The translations under genes were made by a program, and so were the position numbers. From the NCBI RefSeq assembly GCF_900182725.1, contig NZ_FXTO01000001.1, positions 310,001-374,000 on the forward strand: a stretch of DNA of 64,000 nucleotides. Reading direction: 5' to 3'. How positions within the stretch are numbered: the stretch's first letter is position 1; each line of letters starts with the position of its first letter. Positions 37,046-45,766 of this stretch are shown one piece after another. Below the pieces are notes generated by a model. It did not search any database, had not been told where the DNA came from, and saw only the letters and a list, made by a program, of their open reading frames with translations. Source of the stretch: Thalassovita litoralis (lineage in GTDB: Bacteria; Pseudomonadota; Alphaproteobacteria; Rhodobacterales; Rhodobacteraceae).

Positions 37046-38230
37046 ATGCCCCCTGTTTCTGTTCCTTTCTCGGCTTCGGAATATGATCGTCGGCTTGCCC
37101 TGACCCGTGCGGAAATGATCCGCCGTGGTTTGGATGTGCTGTTTATCGAAGACCCATCAAACATGTCTTGGCTTACCGGCTACGATGGCTGGTCCTTCTA
37201 TGTCCACCAAGGCGTGATCGTAACCTTAGAAGGCGATCCCGTTTGGTGGGGCCGCAACATGGACGCCAACGGCGCACGCCGGACATCGTGGCTGCAAGAG
37301 GATCACCTGCGCCCCTATGGCGACGAATATGTGCAATCCACCGAACGCCACCCGATGCAGCACCTTTCCGCCCTGCTAAAAGAGCTGGGCTTTGAAAAGG
37401 CCCGCATCGGCGTTGAAATGGAAAACTACTATTTCTCGGCCAAGGCCTATATCACCATGTTGGCCGAACTGCCCGATGCACAGATCATGGACGCGACCGC
37501 GCTGGTGAACTGGCAACGCGCCGTCAAATCCCCCGAAGAAATCCAATTCATGCGCCGCGCCGCCCGTATTGCGGAAAAAATGGTGGACGGGGCCATTGAA
37601 CGGGCCGAACCGGGCCTGCGGAAAAACGATCTTGTCGCGGCGATCTATCACGATGCCCTAACCGGCGTGGACGAAGATTGGGGCGATTACCCCGCCATCG
37701 TGCCGATGTGCCCGTCGGGTGCCGATGCCTCGGCCCCGCATCTGACATGGGACGGATCGGAACTGTTTCAGGGGCAATGTACCTTCTTTGAACTGGCGGG
37801 CGTCTATCGCCGCTATCACACCCCGTTTTGCCGCACCGTATTTTTGGGAACGCCCCCGGATGACATGCTGCGCGCCGAAGGGGCGCTGGTCGAGGGGCTA
37901 GAGGCCGGGCTAAACGCCGCCCGCGCCGGGAACCGTGCCTGTGACATCGCCAACGCGCTGGCGGTCCCGCTGGAAAAGGCCGGGATCGAACGTGGCGCAC
38001 GCTGCGGCTATCCCATCGGCCTGTCTTATCCGCCGGATTGGGGCGAACGCACCATCAGCCTGCGCCCCGAGGATGAAACCATTCTGGAACCCGGCATGAC
38101 CTTTCACTTCATGCCCGGTCTATGGATGCCGGACTGGGGGCTGGAAATCACCGAATCCATCCTGATCACCGCCGACGGCCCGGCTGAAACCTTCTGCGAC
38201 CGCCCCCGAAAACTGTTCGTAAAGAAATGA
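37046..38230 (+). CDS. doeA: Ectoine hydrolase-like M24 (creatinase-fold) enzyme
   Basis: 394 residues. It shows the distinctive DoeA/EutD blocks: PSNMSWLTGYDGWSFYVHQ, DANGARRTSWL, VQSTERHPM, VNWQRAVKSPEEI, PSGADASAPHLTWDG and GYPIGLSYPPDWGERT. DoeA opens the ectoine ring to N-acetyl-2,4-diaminobutyrate in the cytoplasm. The frame extends upstream to 36941 through a likely operator; CGGAGA before ATG 37046 and the start of homology decide for 37046. The stop overlaps the next gene (ATGA). The usual DoeB partner is absent. Confidence 0.87.
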   Translation: MPPVSVPFSASEYDRRLALTRAEMIRRGLDVLFIEDPSNMSWLTGYDGWSFYVHQGVIVTLEGDPVWWGRNMDANGARRTSWLQEDHLRPYGDEYVQSTERHPMQHLSALLKELGFEKARIGVEMENYYFSAKAYITMLAELPDAQIMDATALVNWQRAVKSPEEIQFMRRAARIAEKMVDGAIERAEPGLRKNDLVAAIYHDALTGVDEDWGDYPAIVPMCPSGADASAPHLTWDGSELFQGQCTFFELAGVYRRYHTPFCRTVFLGTPPDDMLRAEGALVEGLEAGLNAARAGNRACDIANALAVPLEKAGIERGARCGYPIGLSYPPDWGERTISLRPEDETILEPGMTFHFMPGLWMPDWGLEITESILITADGPAETFCDRPRKLFVKK

Positions 38231-39393
38231 CCCTGCTGGAGCGCACCCAACAAATCCTGGCGGACCTGATCGCCTTTCCCACCGTGTCGGCAGACAGCAA
38301 TCTGGCGATGATCGTGCATATGGCGCAAATCCTGTCCGAAGCCGGGGCGCGGGTGGATTTGTTACATGACGAAACCGGAACCAAAGCGAACCTGTTCGCC
38401 ACCATCGGCCCGGACCGGGACGGCGGGATTGTCCTGTCCGGCCATTCCGATGTGGTTCCCGTCACCGATCAGGATTGGGCAACCGATCCGTTCAAAATGG
38501 TGCAGCGCGACGGCAAACTATACGGGCGCGGCACCTGTGACATGAAAGGCTTCATCGCCTGCGCACTGGCTTTGGCACAGGACTACGCCAACCGCGACCT
38601 GATCCGCCCCATCCATTTCGCCTTCACCCATGACGAAGAAGTGGGGTGCCTTGGGGCGCGGGCCTTGGTGCCGGAACTGGCGGCGCGGGGGATTAAACCC
38701 GCGATGGCGCTGATCGGGGAACCCACCGAAATGCGCATCATCGAAGGACACAAAGGCTGCTGCGAATACACAGTGGAATTCACCGGCCTGCCCGGCCACG
38801 GTTCCGATCCGGCGCGGGGGGTGAATGCGGTAGAATATGCCACGCGCTACGTGTCACGCCTGCTGGACCTGCGCGACACGCTACACCACCGCGCCCCCGC
38901 TGGCAGCCGCTTTGAACCACCGTGGACCACCATCAACATCGGGCGGCTGTCCGGTGGAACGGTGCATAATGTCATCGCCTCGCGGGCGGAACTGGATTGG
39001 GAAATGCGGCCCGTACAGCAATCGGACATGGATTTCGTCAAGCAGCAGATCACCAGCTATTGCAACGATGTGCTGATCCCGCAAATGCAGGCAGTCCACC
39101 CCAATGCAGGCATATCCACCTATGTGGTCGGCGAAGTGGACGGGCTGCACCCCATGCCGGAAAACGAAATCCGCGATCTGGTGGCCGAACTGACCGGAGC
39201 CAACGGTGCCGATCTGGTGGCCTTCAGCACCGAAGCCGGGCTGTTTCAGCAATTGGGCCTGTCTGCCGTGGTCTGCGGGCCGGGCAGCATTGAGCAGGCG
39301 CATAAGGCAGACGAATATATCGAAATCAGCCAACTTACCGCCTGTCTGGATATGCTGCAACGGTTGGGCGATCGGATAACCCGACATGTCTGA
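38227..39393 (+). CDS. argE: ArgE-type M20 deacetylase
   Basis: 388 residues, M20 metallopeptidase: metal-ligand motifs SGHSDVVPV, GRGTCDMKG, THDEEVGCLGA and a final AHKADEYIE. It looks like acetylornithine deacetylase. Coupled to doeA, it may deacetylate N-acetyl-diaminobutyrate, a close structural analogue of N-acetylornithine, replacing DoeB; alternatively it serves arginine synthesis. Substrate choice is inference; family is firm. Confidence 0.85.
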   Translation: MTLLERTQQILADLIAFPTVSADSNLAMIVHMAQILSEAGARVDLLHDETGTKANLFATIGPDRDGGIVLSGHSDVVPVTDQDWATDPFKMVQRDGKLYGRGTCDMKGFIACALALAQDYANRDLIRPIHFAFTHDEEVGCLGARALVPELAARGIKPAMALIGEPTEMRIIEGHKGCCEYTVEFTGLPGHGSDPARGVNAVEYATRYVSRLLDLRDTLHHRAPAGSRFEPPWTTINIGRLSGGTVHNVIASRAELDWEMRPVQQSDMDFVKQQITSYCNDVLIPQMQAVHPNAGISTYVVGEVDGLHPMPENEIRDLVAELTGANGADLVAFSTEAGLFQQLGLSAVVCGPGSIEQAHKADEYIEISQLTACLDMLQRLGDRITRHV

Positions 39394-40036
39394 CACCCCG
39401 CGCGACCGGCTGAACCGCCTGCATCAGGTGTTACGCGAACGCATTTGCCTGCTGGATTATCCCCCCGGCACCCGCCTGTCCGAGGAAGCTTTGGCCGCTG
39501 AATTCGGCACATCCCGCACCCCGCTGCGCCGCGCCCTTGCCCGGTTAGAGGACGAAGGGCTGGTTTCTTCAGTCCACGGTGTTGGTACGCTGGTCACGGA
39601 TGTAGACATCGGCGAAATGACCCGCACCTATGAGTTTCGCCGCGAATTGGCCGGGCTGGTGGGGCGGCTGACCCCTGCGCCGATCACACCCGATATTATC
39701 GCGCAGGCCCGCCATTTTGAACAATGCGCAACGCAGCTTCGCCACGCCCCCGATGCCCGCGAATTTGCCCGCCTGAATATGGAGTTTTTCCATTTCGGCA
39801 CATCGCTGACCGAAAACGAGGCCCTGCGCGATACCTCGGAACGGCTGTATTATAAAACGGCCCGTATCTGGCTGAAATCCATCCCTCGCATGGACCTGTC
39901 CGCCGAGGTTGCCATTTTCGCCGATGAAATCCGCGACATCCGCGCGGCATTGGAATCTGGCGACACGATGGGCGCGGCATTGATCCGACAGGCCCATATT
40001 TCGATGTGCTTTGCCCGCCTGCACGCGCAGGCTTAA
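39386..40036 (+). CDS. GntR-family (FCD) transcriptional regulator
   Basis: 216 residues: winged helix with TRLSEEALAAEFGTSRTPLRRALARLEDEGLV, then an FCD helical ligand-binding domain. It overlaps argE by eight bases, so it is the third gene of doeA-argE-gntR and probably senses a pathway intermediate and controls this operon and perhaps the divergent transporter. The usual ectoine regulator EnuR (MocR type) is not seen. Confidence 0.88.
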   Translation: MSDTPRDRLNRLHQVLRERICLLDYPPGTRLSEEALAAEFGTSRTPLRRALARLEDEGLVSSVHGVGTLVTDVDIGEMTRTYEFRRELAGLVGRLTPAPITPDIIAQARHFEQCATQLRHAPDAREFARLNMEFFHFGTSLTENEALRDTSERLYYKTARIWLKSIPRMDLSAEVAIFADEIRDIRAALESGDTMGAALIRQAHISMCFARLHAQA

Positions 40037-40041
40037 CCCAT

Positions 40042-41112
40042 TCAGGGCCGCAGCACACCAAGCCGCGTTTCGGTCAACGATGACACAAACACGCTGCCGT
40101 CCTGTGCCGTCACCGCGCCTGTCGTCAACGCATAGGACCCGCTGGGGTCTTGCAGCGTTTCCAGCACCTTACCTTGTGCATCCATCCGCAACACAAACCC
40201 ATAGCGCGTGGGTGCGGGTTTCATCGAGGCGGGCAAGCGCAATACCGCGCGGCGCAATGCAGGGCTATCCGACAGCTTGTCCATAATCGCATTGCGCGGG
40301 CTGACCAGCCCCACCCAGAACGTGCCGTCCGGCCCCTTGTTAATATTGTCCGGGAAACCCGGCAGGTTCGCCAAAATCACCTGCCCCGGCCCGCCATCCG
40401 CCGGAAACCGCCAAACCGCATAATCGCCAGTTTCTACGACATAAACCGCCCCATCCGGCCCCACGGCAACCCCGTTGGGAAAACTAAGCCCATCCGCGAA
40501 AACCGTGGTCTTCCGTGTGATGGGATCGTATTTCAGCACGCGGCCATTGTCGGAATGTTCGATCAGGTCCAGAACCGAGGCTGGCAACGTGCCGCCGCTG
40601 GCTTCGGCCCCGAACCGGGTAGAGGCATCGGTGAAATAAACCATACCATCCACCCCGACATCCACATCATCAGCGTACAGGATCGGCACCCCAGCCGCGT
40701 GATCGGCAAGCAAAACCACACCGCCGTCAGGGTCAACAGACACCAAACCGCGATAGGCATCCGCGACATACAGCATTCCGTCAGGGCCAAATTCTATGCC
40801 TAGCGGACGCCCCCCTGTTTGGGCAAACACCTGCGCCTTGCCCCCTGATTGGGGCAAACGCATAATTTCACCGTCATGCGTGGCGACGTAAACCATCCCG
40901 TCAGGACCGATAGCCACATCTTCGGGGCCGGAACGCCCGGCAAGATCCAGAAATTCCAACCTTTGCAATCGCGCATTCGGGGCAAAAATCCCGGTATATC
41001 CGGGGTTTTCCGGGGCGTCCCAGGCTTTGGGTGTTACAGGCACCGGCCAAAGGGCCATATACCCAACACAGACAACCGCAATAATGGCCCAAAGACCCAA
41101 GACAGACCGCAT
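40042..41112 (-). CDS. SMP-30/strictosidine synthase-like beta-propeller protein
   Basis: About 356 residues with one N-terminal membrane helix and repeated blade motifs (EDVAIGPDGMVYVA, LGIEFGPDGMLYVAD, NGVAVGPDGAVYVVETGDYAVWR). The likely fold is a six-bladed propeller facing the periplasm, with possible lactonase or esterase activity. GAGGGAG lies six bases before ATG 41112; a GTG at 41118 is less favoured. It ends convergent with the gntR gene, five bases away. Confidence 0.8.
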   Translation of the reverse strand: MRSVLGLWAIIAVVCVGYMALWPVPVTPKAWDAPENPGYTGIFAPNARLQRLEFLDLAGRSGPEDVAIGPDGMVYVATHDGEIMRLPQSGGKAQVFAQTGGRPLGIEFGPDGMLYVADAYRGLVSVDPDGGVVLLADHAAGVPILYADDVDVGVDGMVYFTDASTRFGAEASGGTLPASVLDLIEHSDNGRVLKYDPITRKTTVFADGLSFPNGVAVGPDGAVYVVETGDYAVWRFPADGGPGQVILANLPGFPDNINKGPDGTFWVGLVSPRNAIMDKLSDSPALRRAVLRLPASMKPAPTRYGFVLRMDAQGKVLETLQDPSGSYALTTGAVTAQDGSVFVSSLTETRLGVLRP

Positions 41113-41145
41113 AACCACTCCCTCAAATCGGGGTGGCGCATAAAA

Positions 41146-42546
41146 TCAAGAGGCAGCCACCCAAAGACCCGCATCCTTGGCGCGAGCCATACCTTCATCG
41201 AGCGACCTTACCGCGCGTTCGATCAGGATATCAACCTCCTCGCGGGAAATCACCAATGGCGGGCTGATAATCATGCGGTCCCCCACATGACGCATGATCA
41301 AATCATTGGCAAAACACCGTTCGCGGCACAAATACCCCACCGTTCCCGCATCCGCAGCAAAGGCCGCGCGGCTTTCCTTGTGCGGGGTCAGCGCAATGGA
41401 CCCCATCATGCCAACGATCTTGGCTTCACCCACCATCGGGTGATCCACCAACGCTTCCCATTTCTGCTTCAGATAGGGGGCAATATCATCGCGGACATAG
41501 TCCACGATCTTTTCTTCCTGCATGATGTTGATGTTTTCCAACGCCACCGCAGCAGCCACCGGATGCGCGTTGTAGGTATAGCCGTGGTTGAATTCACAGG
41601 CACCGATCACGCTGGCCACTTCGTCGCTCACGATCGACCCACCAATCGGCTGATAGCCCGACGACAAGCCCTTGGCGATGGTCATGATATCCGGGGTCCA
41701 GCCCACGGTTTCGCTGCCGAACCAGTTCCCGGTGCGGCCGAAACCACAGATCACCTCGTCCGCGATCAGCAGAATTTCGTATTTATCGCAGATGCGCTTA
41801 ATTTCCGGCCAATAGGTTTCCGGCGGCACGATCACCCCGCCAGCGCCCTGCACGGGTTCCGCGATAAAGGCGGCTACGTTATCTTCGCCCAGATCGTGAA
41901 TTGCCTGCTCCAACTGCCGCGCACGTTCCAGACCGAATTCTTCGGGGGACATGTCGCCGCCTTCGGCCCACCAGTTCGGCTGGTCGATATGGTGAATATC
42001 CGGGATCGGCAGGCCACCCTGCGCGTGCATCCCACCCATTCCACCCAGACTGGCACCGCCCATCGTGGACCCGTGATAGGCATTTTTACGGCTGATGATG
42101 ATCCGCTTGGACGGTTTGCCCTTTTCCGCCCAATAGGTGCGCACCATGCGGATATTAGTATCGTTCGCTTCAGACCCGGACCCGGCATAGAACACATGGT
42201 TCAGATCCCCCGGCGCCACTTCGGCCAGTTTCTGACTCAGGGCAATCGCAGGCACGTGGGTCGTCATGAAAAACGTGTTGTAATAGGGCAGTTCCGCCAT
42301 CTGACGCGCGGCCACTTCGGCCAAACGGTCCCGGCCATAGCCGACATTCACGCACCACAACCCGGCCATGCCGTCGATAATCCGGTTGCCTTCGCTGTCG
42401 CGAATCCAAACCCCATCGGCGCTGGTGATCACCCGCGCACCTTTGGCCGCCAGTTCGGTCTGGGTCGAAAACGGGTGGATATGATGCGCCGCATCCAGCG
42501 CCTGCAACTCTGCCGTGGGCATGTGGTTGGTGATTTTCGTCATCAT
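41146..42546 (-). CDS. spuC: Putrescine/polyamine aminotransferase (SpuC-like)
   Basis: 466 residues, class III PLP aminotransferase: GLWCVNVGYGRDRLAEVAARQM, YAGSGSEANDTNIRMVR, and PLP-lysine in IMTIAKGLSSGYQPIGG. The pattern is that of putrescine-pyruvate aminotransferase. It makes 4-aminobutanal for oxidation to GABA. Transcribed away from the neighbouring GntR gene and the PotFGHI operon; candidate operator TGATCAAATT at 42617. Confidence 0.85.
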   Translation of the reverse strand: MMTKITNHMPTAELQALDAAHHIHPFSTQTELAAKGARVITSADGVWIRDSEGNRIIDGMAGLWCVNVGYGRDRLAEVAARQMAELPYYNTFFMTTHVPAIALSQKLAEVAPGDLNHVFYAGSGSEANDTNIRMVRTYWAEKGKPSKRIIISRKNAYHGSTMGGASLGGMGGMHAQGGLPIPDIHHIDQPNWWAEGGDMSPEEFGLERARQLEQAIHDLGEDNVAAFIAEPVQGAGGVIVPPETYWPEIKRICDKYEILLIADEVICGFGRTGNWFGSETVGWTPDIMTIAKGLSSGYQPIGGSIVSDEVASVIGACEFNHGYTYNAHPVAAAVALENINIMQEEKIVDYVRDDIAPYLKQKWEALVDHPMVGEAKIVGMMGSIALTPHKESRAAFAADAGTVGYLCRERCFANDLIMRHVGDRMIISPPLVISREEVDILIERAVRSLDEGMARAKDAGLWVAAS

Positions 42547-42616
42547 CGGGCCTCGTCTGTTCGGAAAAGCGAATCCGGCACGATCCCGGCCGATTCGTCA
42601 CGCCCCTCTCAAAATA

Positions 42617-42626
42617 TGATCAAATT
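42617..42626. promoter_or_regulatory. Candidate operator A of the putrescine GntR
   Basis: TGATCAAATT within the 97-base gap upstream of the aminotransferase gene; the same ten bases recur at 43433 upstream of potF. Confidence 0.45.
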
Positions 42627-42643
42627 AATCAGTGTCAATCGAA

Positions 42644-43339
42644 TCAGTTTGCAGCCCCCGGCGGGTCTAACATGTCCCGCACCTGCTCCATCCCTTGCAG
42701 CATATCCTCGCGGCAGGCACGCGCGGCCCCTTCGGCGTCACCCGTTCGCATGGCGTGCAGCAGATCCTTGTGACGGTCGGGCAAATTCTGGGTTCCAATG
42801 CGCCCACAAACCACCCGCAGCGACGGGCCAAAGCGCAGCCACAACCCTTCGGCCATAGCGGCTAGAATGGGGGCTTGTGCCAGCTCATAAATCTTAGCGT
42901 GGAAACGGTAGTTATATTCCAGATAGCCCTGCAAATCCCCACGTGCGATTGCCTTGTCCAGCGCATCATCCAAACGGGTCAGTTCCGTCAAATCCGCAGG
43001 TTCTGCACGTTCTGTCGCACGCAACCCCAAATGGGACTCAAGCCATTGTCGTGCATAAATAATCTCTGCAATATTTTCGGCGGTCAGTTGCGGCACAATC
43101 ACCCGGCGGTTGCCCTGAAACTCCAGCGCCCCTTCCGAAGTCAGACGCCGGATTGCCTCGCGCACGGGGGTCATCCCGGCATTCAGCCTGTCGGTCAGGC
43201 CTTGAATCGTTACCGGCTGGCCCGGTGCGATCTCTCCGAACAGGATTTGTTCGCGCAGTTTCCGATAGATCGTTTCATGCGCCGGAAGCTGCGCTTTTGC
43301 GGCCTCCTTGCCGGTCACTTTTTGGGCGTTTCCGTCCAT
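42644..43339 (-). CDS. GntR-family (FCD) regulator of the putrescine locus
   Basis: 231 residues: winged helix QPVTIQGLTDRLNAGMTPVREAIRRLTSEGALEF and an FCD domain. It sits between the aminotransferase (same strand) and the divergent PotFGHI operon. Matching TGATCAAATT sites on both sides support control of both units, possibly with a polyamine-derived ligand. Confidence 0.88.
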   Translation of the reverse strand: MDGNAQKVTGKEAAKAQLPAHETIYRKLREQILFGEIAPGQPVTIQGLTDRLNAGMTPVREAIRRLTSEGALEFQGNRRVIVPQLTAENIAEIIYARQWLESHLGLRATERAEPADLTELTRLDDALDKAIARGDLQGYLEYNYRFHAKIYELAQAPILAAMAEGLWLRFGPSLRVVCGRIGTQNLPDRHKDLLHAMRTGDAEGAARACREDMLQGMEQVRDMLDPPGAAN

Positions 43340-43432
43340 GCTGCCACTTTTCTCCGCATCTGTGCCAAACCACTCCTTGCGAGTTTAATTGACCCGTGGA
43401 AACATTACCATATTGCCTTGACGGGCAATTTT

Positions 43433-43442
43433 TGATCAAATT
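43433..43442. promoter_or_regulatory. Candidate operator B upstream of potF
   Basis: TGATCAAATT within the palindrome-like TTTTTGATCAAATTT, 46 bases upstream of the potF start. Confidence 0.5.
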
Positions 43443-43488
43443 TGGATAAACGGGTAAAACAAGCCCGGCATCCAAGGGGAGATATGAC

Positions 43489-44574
43489 ATGAAGAAACGC
43501 CTGCTGACCATGACGGCCATCGCTGCGCTGTGCGCCGGGGCCGCCACCGCCGAGGAAGTGCGTGTCTACAACTGGTCCGATTACATCGACGAAGAGCTGC
43601 TGACCAAATTCGAAGCCGAAACCGGGATCAAGCTGATCTACGACGTGTTCGACAGCAACGAAGTGCTGGAAACCAAAATGCTGGCTGGCAGCTCTGGCTA
43701 TGACGTGGTGGTGCCAACCGGCACCTTCCTGCAACGCCAAATTACTGCGGGTGCGTTCCAAAAGCTGGACAAAACCAAGCTGTCCAACATGGGTAACATG
43801 TGGGACGTGGTTGAAAAGCGGACCGCGAAATACGACCCCGACAACGCCTATTCGATCAACTACATGTGGGGCACCACCGGGATCGGTGTGAACGTCGGCA
43901 AGGTCAAAGAAGTGCTGGGCGAAGACGCCCCCATTGATAGCTGGGATCTGGTATTCAAACCGGAAAATATGGAAAAACTGGCGTCCTGCGGCGTGTTCTT
44001 CCTGGACGCCCCTGCGGAAATGATCCCCGCGGCGCTGAAATACATCGGCGAAGACCCGGACAGCCACGATCCTGACGTGATTGCCAAGGCCGAACCGATC
44101 TATATGGCGATCCGCCCCTATATCCAGAAATTCAACAGCTCGGAATATATCAACGCGCTGGCCAACGGCGACATCTGTGTGGCTGTGGGCTGGTCCGGTG
44201 ACATCCTGCAATCGCGCGACCGCGCAGCCGAGGCCGATAATGGTGTCGAAATCGCCTATAACGCGCCCAAGGAAGGCGCACAGATGTGGTTTGACCAGAT
44301 GGCCATTCCGGTCGATGCGCCGAACCCCGATGCCGCGCATAAGTTCCTGAACTTCATCATGGACGCGCAGAACATGGCCGCAGCATCGAACTATGTCTAC
44401 TACGCCAACGGCAACAAAGCGTCACAGGAATTCCTGGTCGAGGATGTGATCGGCGATCCGGCGATCTACCCCTCGGCGGCAGCGCTGGACAACCTGTTCA
44501 CCACCACGCCGTACAACGCCAAGGTACAGCGTGTCGTGACCCGCATGTGGACCAAAATCAAATCGGGCACATAA
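43489..44574 (+). CDS. potF: Putrescine-binding periplasmic protein
   Basis: 361 residues, signal peptide ending ATA-E. It is strikingly like E. coli PotF: VRVYNWSDYIDEEL, YDVFDSNEVLETKMLAGSSG, MWGTTGIGVNVGKVKEVLGEDAP and NGDICVAVGWSGDI. Trp/Asp/Phe-Asp residues of the putrescine pocket are kept (WSD; WSGD; WFDQ). First gene of potFGHI. AAGGGGAG gives a strong ribosome site. Confidence 0.93.
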   Translation: MKKRLLTMTAIAALCAGAATAEEVRVYNWSDYIDEELLTKFEAETGIKLIYDVFDSNEVLETKMLAGSSGYDVVVPTGTFLQRQITAGAFQKLDKTKLSNMGNMWDVVEKRTAKYDPDNAYSINYMWGTTGIGVNVGKVKEVLGEDAPIDSWDLVFKPENMEKLASCGVFFLDAPAEMIPAALKYIGEDPDSHDPDVIAKAEPIYMAIRPYIQKFNSSEYINALANGDICVAVGWSGDILQSRDRAAEADNGVEIAYNAPKEGAQMWFDQMAIPVDAPNPDAAHKFLNFIMDAQNMAAASNYVYYANGNKASQEFLVEDVIGDPAIYPSAAALDNLFTTTPYNAKVQRVVTRMWTKIKSGT

Positions 44575-44591
44575 GACCCGAAACCACGATC

Positions 44592-44622
44592 AGCCCGCGC
44601 ATGACCTGCGCGGGCTTCTTTA
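44592..44622 (+). terminator. Intra-operon attenuator after potF
   Basis: AGCCCGCGC/GCGCGGGCT, nine perfect pairs around seven bases, followed by TCTTTATT. It probably lets most transcripts end after potF, giving excess binding protein. Confidence 0.85.
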
Positions 44623-44637
44623 TTGACAGGGACAGGT

Positions 44638-45765
44638 ATGGCACAGACAGTATTCGCACCCTGGGAAGACCCGAACGAAAAACCGCTTATCCAGTTCAAG
44701 AACGTCACCAAGCGGTTCGGCGACTTCACCGCGATCGACAACCTTTCGCAAGACATCTACACACGCGAATTTTTCGCCCTTTTGGGGCCGTCCGGCTGTG
44801 GCAAAACCACGATGATGCGGATGCTTGCCGGATTTGAAAACCCGACCGAGGGGCAAATCCTGATTGCAGGGCAAGACATGGCGCATGTTCCGCCCAACGA
44901 ACGCGCCGTGAACATGATGTTCCAGTCCTACGCTTTGTTCCCGCATCTGTCTGTCTGGGAAAATATCGCCTTTGGTCTGAAGCGGATGAAAATGCCCACC
45001 GACCAGTTGACCAATCGGGTCGAGGAAATGCTGCGCCTGACCCGGCTGACCAAATTCGCCAAGCGCAAACCGCACCAGATTTCCGGCGGGCAACGTCAGC
45101 GTGTTGCGCTGGCCCGGTCACTGGCCCGTGCGCCGAAACTGCTGCTGCTGGACGAACCGCTGGGTGCGCTGGACAAAAAGCTACGCGAAGAAACCCAGTT
45201 TGAGCTGATGGATATTCAGGAAAAAACCGGCACCACCTTTGTGATCGTCACCCACGATCAGGAAGAAGCGATGACCGTCGCCAGCCGCGTTGCCGTGATG
45301 GACGAAGGCCGCATTATGCAGGTCGCCACCCCAGCCAAAATCTACGAAGAACCCAATTCCGTTTATGTCGCGGATTTCATCGGGGACGTGAACATCATTC
45401 AGGGCAAGGCCCAGAAAACCAGCGCCGATGGGTATGACATCCATTGGGCCGATGGACATGAACCGTTCCACGCAAAAACCTCTTTGGGACTGGCAGATGG
45501 CCAAACCGGGTTCATTGCGATCCGCCCCGAAAAAATCACGGTATCAGCGGACAAACCCGAAGGCGCGATGAACGCCGTCAAAGGGCAGATCGTGGATATT
45601 GCTTATTTGGGCAATATGTCGACCTATCACGTCAAAATCCCCGGCGGGCTGGTGATCAAGGCACAGGCCGCCAACACCCGCCGATTGTCACGCCGCGCAT
45701 TCACATGGGAGGACGAGGTTTGGCTTAGCTGGACGCTGACCGCTGGCTCGGTCCTGAGTGAATAA
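44638..45765 (+). CDS. potG: Putrescine ABC transporter ATPase
   Basis: 375 residues: Walker A GPSGCGKTT, signature ISGGQRQRVALARSL, Walker B LLLLDEPLGALDKK, C-terminal TOBE domain. A TTG at 44623 is open in frame but overlaps the attenuator; ATG 44638 is preferred. Overlap/near-abutment with potH indicates co-translation. Confidence 0.92.
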   Translation: MAQTVFAPWEDPNEKPLIQFKNVTKRFGDFTAIDNLSQDIYTREFFALLGPSGCGKTTMMRMLAGFENPTEGQILIAGQDMAHVPPNERAVNMMFQSYALFPHLSVWENIAFGLKRMKMPTDQLTNRVEEMLRLTRLTKFAKRKPHQISGGQRQRVALARSLARAPKLLLLDEPLGALDKKLREETQFELMDIQEKTGTTFVIVTHDQEEAMTVASRVAVMDEGRIMQVATPAKIYEEPNSVYVADFIGDVNIIQGKAQKTSADGYDIHWADGHEPFHAKTSLGLADGQTGFIAIRPEKITVSADKPEGAMNAVKGQIVDIAYLGNMSTYHVKIPGGLVIKAQAANTRRLSRRAFTWEDEVWLSWTLTAGSVLSE

Positions 45766-45766
45766 G

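Noticed and set aside
40849-42858. 669-codon frame antisense to the propeller and aminotransferase genes
   Set aside because: Spans two well-supported minus-strand genes and their gap; His/Arg-rich without domain features.
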